Shown piece by piece: positions 60,087 through 64,000 of a stretch of 64,000 nt of DNA. Source of the stretch: an uncultured Verrucomicrobiota bacterium (GTDB taxonomy: Bacteria > Verrucomicrobiota > Verrucomicrobiae > Verrucomicrobiales > DEV007). A program made the position numbers and the translations under genes. Position 1 is the first letter of the stretch, and every line of letters begins with the position of its first letter. Below the pieces are notes generated by a model. It did no database searches. It was not told the origin of the DNA and saw only the letters and a list, made by a program, of their open reading frames with translations. Location: NCBI GenBank assembly GCA_902591645.1, contig CACJBM010000005.1, positions 14,117 to 78,116 on the forward strand, given 5' to 3'.

Positions 60087-61193
60087 ATGGAAAAAGAAAT
60101 TAAAGAACGACTTCAACGACTTGCATGTGCTCTGATAGATCAGGAAGCAGCAAATATTTTAGTGGAGCCACAAGTTGGGTCTGAAGGGTTTTGGTTTGGA
60201 GGCGGTAATGTAATTTGTGATTCTGATGGCACTTTCTGGTTGTGTGGTCGTTATCGGAATCACGGTGATTCAAGGACCGGGGTCGGTGCTGGTGAGCGTG
60301 GTCTTGAGTTGGCCATCTTTTCATCTGATTCAGTTCTGGGCCCATGGGAGAAAAAGAAATCATTTACCAAAAAAGAATTACAAAATGGAAATGATGAAAT
60401 TGTTTCAATTGAGGGCGCTGCACTACTTATGGGGCTTACAGGCGTTGAACTTTTTTTATCAACGGAAAAAGATAGATCGTATCCTTCAAATTTTATTGAT
60501 TATCAGAAGAGTGGGACCGGAATATGGGACATTGATATAGTTGAATCTGATTCCATTATGGGTCTCGATCCGAGCACGGTTTATAATGCCATTCGTAGCG
60601 ATGAATTAGGGGCTCTCCATGTGAAGGATCCAGTGCCATTTCAGATCCCAGGAGACAATGATCAGACAGGTGTATTCTTTTGTAGTCATCCGTATACCTG
60701 GGCTAGTTCAAATACTGGTCTTGCAGTGAGGGAGTCCGGACAGGATCAATATAAAATTGAAAGCTTTAATGTATTGTCACGTGGAAATTCATGGGACGTC
60801 GCATGTACCCGAATCACTGACCGTTTAGCAGTACCTCCCTTAGGTGCTTTTTCAGGGATGGCCCCAATTTCTATATACTTTTATGATGGGGCCGAATGTT
60901 TACGCTCTCTCGATGAGAGTGCCGTTGGTGTTTCTAGGTCACGTGGATTTTCTTGTGAGGAAATCGGAGGCATGGCAGCAGGATTTGATCAATCATTTCC
61001 GGAAATCCATCGAATTTCTTCTCATGAGCCTATGTTTGTATCGCCTCATGGGACCGGTTGCAGCCGTTACGTTTCGACACTGATTACTCCGGAAGGGATT
61101 TTGGCTACTTGGCAACAGTCGCAAGAGAACCTTTCTCAGCCATTAGTTGGAAATTTCCTTTCTAATCAGAAAATAGAGGAAATATTGTCTTAA
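60087..61193 (+). CDS. Cytoplasmic beta-rich protein, possibly glycosidase-like propeller
   Basis: Not firmly recognised. The 368-residue sequence has no signal peptide and is beta-rich. Blocks such as GFWFGGGNVICDSDGTF, LCGRYRNHGDSR and GLELAIFSSDSVLGPW are reminiscent of five-bladed propeller glycoside hydrolases of the GH43/GH130 type, which have a repeated W-x-x-G-x-[YR] style blade motif. I do not see a certain catalytic triad. It follows the LOG-type gene by 18 bases and probably shares its transcript. Confidence 0.55.
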   Translation: MEKEIKERLQRLACALIDQEAANILVEPQVGSEGFWFGGGNVICDSDGTFWLCGRYRNHGDSRTGVGAGERGLELAIFSSDSVLGPWEKKKSFTKKELQNGNDEIVSIEGAALLMGLTGVELFLSTEKDRSYPSNFIDYQKSGTGIWDIDIVESDSIMGLDPSTVYNAIRSDELGALHVKDPVPFQIPGDNDQTGVFFCSHPYTWASSNTGLAVRESGQDQYKIESFNVLSRGNSWDVACTRITDRLAVPPLGAFSGMAPISIYFYDGAECLRSLDESAVGVSRSRGFSCEEIGGMAAGFDQSFPEIHRISSHEPMFVSPHGTGCSRYVSTLITPEGILATWQQSQENLSQPLVGNFLSNQKIEEILS

Positions 61194-61250
61194 GAAAATG
61201 GTTCTAACTCGGATTGACCTAGCGACGATCATCGCCATACTCAAGGGACC

Positions 61251-62174
61251 ATGGAAAAAGTTATTATTATAGGAACTGGATGTGCCGGGTGGACGGCAGC
61301 AATTTATACAGGCAGAGCGAATTTATCTCCACTGGTTTTGGCAGGAGATCAGCTAGGAGGACAATTGACAACAACGACTGAAGTTGAAAATTATCCAGGT
61401 TTTCCGCAAGGGATCATGGGCCCAGAACTCATGATGCATATGCAGGAACAAGCTACAAAGTTCGGAGCCAGAGTAGAATATAAAAAAGTAACTTCCGTAG
61501 AAAAAAATGGTTCGACCTTTAATGTGGTTTGTGGTGAAGAGCAGTACGAAGCTGAAACTGTCATTATTGCGACTGGAGCCGATCCGAGGCATCTTGGGCT
61601 CGATGGTGAAGAAAAACTGATCGGGCATGGACTCACTTCATGCGCGACGTGTGATGGGGCTTTTTACAGAGACGTTCCGGTCGCGGTAATAGGGGGTGGA
61701 GATTCGGCCTGCGAAGAAGCAACATTTCTTACAAAATTTGCTTCAAAGGTTTATTTAATTCATCGTCGGGATGAGTTGAGAGCCTCAAAAATTATGGCTG
61801 ATCGAGCTCTAAGTAATGAAAAGATTGAGCCCGTTTGGGATAGTCAGGTAACTGAATATTTAACTGACAATGATGGAGAAATGCGGGCAGTTAAGGTTTT
61901 GAATTTGAAAACCAATGATGAAACAGAAATTGAATTAAAGTGTGTTTTTGTTGCCATTGGTCATGTTCCCAATGCTCAATTTCTTGAGGGGCTAGTTGAG
62001 ACAGATGAGAACGGTTACATTGTCCAAGGGCCGAGCTGCACTAAGACAAATGTAGAAGGTCTTTTTGCGGCTGGAGACGTTGCCGATCATGTTTATAGGC
62101 AAGCGATAACTGCGGCTGGGGATGGTTGCAGAGCGGCTCTGGAAGCTGAACGATATTTAGCTGAACATGAATAA
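61251..62174 (+). CDS. trxB: Thioredoxin reductase
   Basis: FAD/NADPH enzyme with the redox-active disulfide CATC at 131-134, the NADPH motif [12 protein letters not shown] around 147-158 and the C-terminal FAD motif [14 protein letters not shown]. The N-terminal dinucleotide motif reads GTGCAG (8-13), where most family members have Pro instead of Cys. The length of 307 is normal. The start ATG at 61251 has AAGGGA 7 bases upstream, a moderate Shine-Dalgarno. No thioredoxin gene is nearby. Confidence 0.95.
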   Translation: MEKVIIIGTGCAGWTAAIYTGRANLSPLVLAGDQLGGQLTTTTEVENYPGFPQGIMGPELMMHMQEQATKFGARVEYKKVTSVEKNGSTFNVVCGEEQYEAETVIIATGADPRHLGLDGEEKLIGHGLTSCATCDGAFYRDVPVAVIGGGDSACEEATFLTKFASKVYLIHRRDELRASKIMADRALSNEKIEPVWDSQVTEYLTDNDGEMRAVKVLNLKTNDETEIELKCVFVAIGHVPNAQFLEGLVETDENGYIVQGPSCTKTNVEGLFAAGDVADHVYRQAITAAGDGCRAALEAERYLAEHE

Positions 62175-62339
62175 TAGTTAAAAGGTTCCAATTAATTAGT
62201 AGGCATATTCCAAATATATAGGATTTTGTCTAAAATTAGGTCCTTTGATTAATAATTGATGCTTGACCATTGGATATAAATTTCTAGAGAATTATTGTCC
62301 CTCGTTGAGATACACTAATAACTAAGCATTTAACTAATA

Positions 62340-63041
62340 ATGATAAAGAAATTCTCTGCTCTCCTTTCAATAATGATAATGATGTTAAGCTTTGTCTTTG
62401 CTGATCATCATGCCGGTTCTCCATTTAACGGTAAAGACCTCAAAGGTTGGTCCACTAAAAAGAAAGCAAAAGGTAAAGATGCTTGGGTAGTGGGTGTTCC
62501 CAGCAAGTCTAAGGAAAATCCAAAAACACTAGATGCTGGCAAGGGTAGCGGAGCTATGATTAATAAGGTTTCTGGTCATGGGCAGAGCTGGGATATTTAT
62601 TCTGAGAAGAAGTGGGGAGGTAAGTTTCGTATTGAGTTGGAAGTGATGGTTCCTAAAGGAGCGAATTCAGGGATTTATGTAATGGGTGAATATGAGGTTC
62701 AGGTCTTGGACAGCTATGGAAAGGCGAAGCTTGGAGGAGGCGATATGGGAGCTATTTATGGTGCTCAACCGCCGAAGGTAAACGCTTGTAAAAAACCTGG
62801 AGAGTGGCAGAAATACGTGATCGATTTCCAGGCCCCTGGTTATGACGGAGGAGGCAAAAAAACAAGTAATGCTAAGTTTATAAAGGTTGAGCTTAATGGC
62901 AAAATATTGCACGAAAATGTTGAAATGAAGGGGCCTACTCCAAGCGGTGTAACTGGAAAAGAAGCCGCAAAGGGGCCAATCATGTTTCAAGGTGACCACG
63001 GACCAGTCGCCTATAGAAATATAAAAATTAAATCGATCTAA
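62340..63041 (+). CDS. DUF1080 (3-keto-disaccharide hydrolase-type) protein, exported
   Basis: The protein has a signal peptide (about 1-21, ending near VFADHH) and a concanavalin-like jelly-roll of the DUF1080 family. Markers include SPFNGKDLKGW, FRIELEVMVPKGANSGIYVMG, YEVQVLDSYG and the ending GPVAYRNIKIK. DUF1080 members in this group include enzymes acting on 3-keto-sugars made by Gfo/Idh/MocA dehydrogenases. The adjacent exported dehydrogenase at 63136 fits that pairing. The lysine-rich N-terminal third (KKKAKGKDA) is peculiar to this copy. Confidence 0.9.
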   Translation: MIKKFSALLSIMIMMLSFVFADHHAGSPFNGKDLKGWSTKKKAKGKDAWVVGVPSKSKENPKTLDAGKGSGAMINKVSGHGQSWDIYSEKKWGGKFRIELEVMVPKGANSGIYVMGEYEVQVLDSYGKAKLGGGDMGAIYGAQPPKVNACKKPGEWQKYVIDFQAPGYDGGGKKTSNAKFIKVELNGKILHENVEMKGPTPSGVTGKEAAKGPIMFQGDHGPVAYRNIKIKSI

Positions 63042-63135
63042 TCTAAATTTGAACTTTAATAATAATATTAATGGGAGACGTTATATAAATTCATAACTGA
63101 ACAAACTATTGATCATACCTAATAAAACCAAACCT

Positions 63136-64000
63136 ATGTCTAAACAATTGACTCGTCGTAAATTTATCAAGTCAGCGGCCGTAACGGGAGCCGCCTCGAC
63201 CCTCGGCATGCCCGCAATCGTACGGGGCCAAAATCAAAACAGTAAGCTCCAAGTTGGTTTCGTGGCCACTGGTGGCAGGGCCGGAGCACATGTCGGATTT
63301 GCCTGGAACAATCGCAAAAAATACGGCCTAGAGTGCGTTGCGTTTGCTGAGATTGACAAGAACAGCTGGAAAAATGTCCACAATAATAACGAATGGAAAG
63401 GTGCCAAGGGTTACACTGACTGGCGTGAAATGTTCCAGAACCATACGAAGGAGCTGGATGTCGTTTTTGTGGCTACTCCTGATCACACTCATTATGGCCC
63501 CTCAATGACCGCCATCAGTAACGGCATCCACTGTTACACTGAGAAGCCCTTGGCATGGTCAGTACGTGAGGCACAAAACCTCACTAAAGCATATGAGAAG
63601 AACAAGAGTGTTGTTACCCAGATGGGTAATCAGGGACACGCCGGCAACGGGTGGCGTCTGGCTTACGAATTTGTGAAGGCTGGCGCCGTTGGGGAAATTA
63701 AGGAGTTCCACACATGGACTAACCGCCCAGTCTGGCCACAGGGTGGAGATAATCCGAAGAAGATTGATGAAGTTCCTGCCAATATTGACTGGGAATCATG
63801 GATCGGGCCTGCTCCAATGCGTCACTACACTAGGGGTGCCTATCCGTTCAAGTGGCGCGGTTTTGTGGACTTTGGTTCTGGTGCACTTGGCGATATGGCC
63901 TGCCACACTACCGATGGTATTTATTCCATCATGCGACCCGGTTATGCAGCTTCTGCAGAGCCTCTCATGATGACGGGTCCCTGCAAGGGACAGTTTCCTG
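63136..64000 (+). CDS. Tat-exported Gfo/Idh/MocA family oxidoreductase (3' truncated by window edge)
   Basis: The frame stays open from ATG 63136 past the window end. The N-terminus TRRKFIKSAAVTGAA is a twin-arginine signal, so the protein is exported with its cofactor bound. The Rossmann segment (VGFVATGGRAGAHVGF), the EKPLAW catalytic block and GSGALGDMACHTTDG follow the family. It follows the DUF1080 gene by 94 bases, a pairing known from PVC bacteria that oxidise sugar rings in the periplasm. The gene is visibly richer in G and C, especially at third codon positions, than its neighbours. Confidence 0.9.
   Translation, partial: MSKQLTRRKFIKSAAVTGAASTLGMPAIVRGQNQNSKLQVGFVATGGRAGAHVGFAWNNRKKYGLECVAFAEIDKNSWKNVHNNNEWKGAKGYTDWREMFQNHTKELDVVFVATPDHTHYGPSMTAISNGIHCYTEKPLAWSVREAQNLTKAYEKNKSVVTQMGNQGHAGNGWRLAYEFVKAGAVGEIKEFHTWTNRPVWPQGGDNPKKIDEVPANIDWESWIGPAPMRHYTRGAYPFKWRGFVDFGSGALGDMACHTTDGIYSIMRPGYAASAEPLMMTGPCKGQFP

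Overview
This 64 kb window is chromosomal DNA from a Verrucomicrobiota (PVC-group) bacterium, probably marine. The strongest taxonomic evidence is the complete 16S rRNA gene. It carries the variant 5'-ACACCTACGGGTGGCAGC-3' (about 43711-43728), which is the target of the Verrucomicrobia-specific EUB338-III probe. The protein content agrees: DUF1549/DUF1553 (PSCyt/PSD1) cytochromes, a DUF1501 protein, a DUF1080 protein, PQQ-like propellers, Tat-exported Gfo/Idh/MocA dehydrogenases, SASA esterases and the long (three-domain) IspG. By eye the DNA is moderately AT-rich. It is tightly packed, and several convergent gene pairs are separated by only 1-13 bases. I see no transposon, prophage, CRISPR array, integrase or origin.

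Layout. 1-7.4 kb: 3' end of a NIPSNAP protein, RecD2 helicase, two small secreted or membrane proteins, an MbnP/di-haem peroxidase fusion and a PQQ-like propeller. 7.4-14 kb: secreted NGN-repeat propeller, YjbQ, an atypical aldo/keto reductase, oligopeptidase B and a two-domain SASA esterase. 14.2-20 kb (minus strand): the DUF1549/DUF1553 cytochrome and DUF1501 pair, then a DUF1028-SDR pair. 20-26.9 kb: AroC, a CvpA-like protein, GatB, a cytochrome-LRR protein, a secreted zinc protease-like protein and a polysaccharide deacetylase. 26.9-34.6 kb: an envelope/isoprenoid operon (dynamin-like GTPase, cdsA, dxr, rseP, ispG, trmB). 35.6-40.4 kb: an exopolysaccharide export module (repeat protein, outer-membrane barrel, Wzc-type kinase, Wza-type protein). 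40.4-43 kb: pgsA and moaE (minus), gnd (plus). 43.0-48.9 kb: a complete rRNA operon (promoter, 16S, tRNA-Ala, tRNA-Ile, 23S, 5S, terminator) with visible boxA-like elements and processing stems. 49-52 kb: a three-gene sugar pathway (aldolase, dehydrogenase, PfkB kinase). 52-58.8 kb: HtrA protease, ParE-type topoisomerase subunit and a 1175-residue protein that looks like PPi-type PEP carboxykinase. 59-64 kb: a duplicated LOG-family protein with a propeller-like partner, thioredoxin reductase, a DUF1080 protein and the 5' part of a Tat-exported Gfo/Idh/MocA protein.

Genes working together: CdsA and PgsA act in phospholipid synthesis. Dxr and IspG act in the MEP isoprenoid pathway. RseP and HtrA are envelope proteases. 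The export module moves polysaccharide across both membranes. The secreted cytochromes, esterase and DUF1080 protein fit a polysaccharide-degrading lifestyle.

Most notable observations: Shine-Dalgarno motifs are almost absent, alongside an altered base next to the anti-Shine-Dalgarno in 16S rRNA. There is a single-chain MbnP-MbnH-like fusion. Two duplicated proteins have one copy that has lost its active-site motif (SASA and LOG). An unknown exported protein with 14-residue repeats heads the polysaccharide module. Helically phased A-tracts lie upstream of the rRNA promoter. No single locus stands out as an entirely new defence or mobile system. All family calls were made by reading the translations, without database searches.
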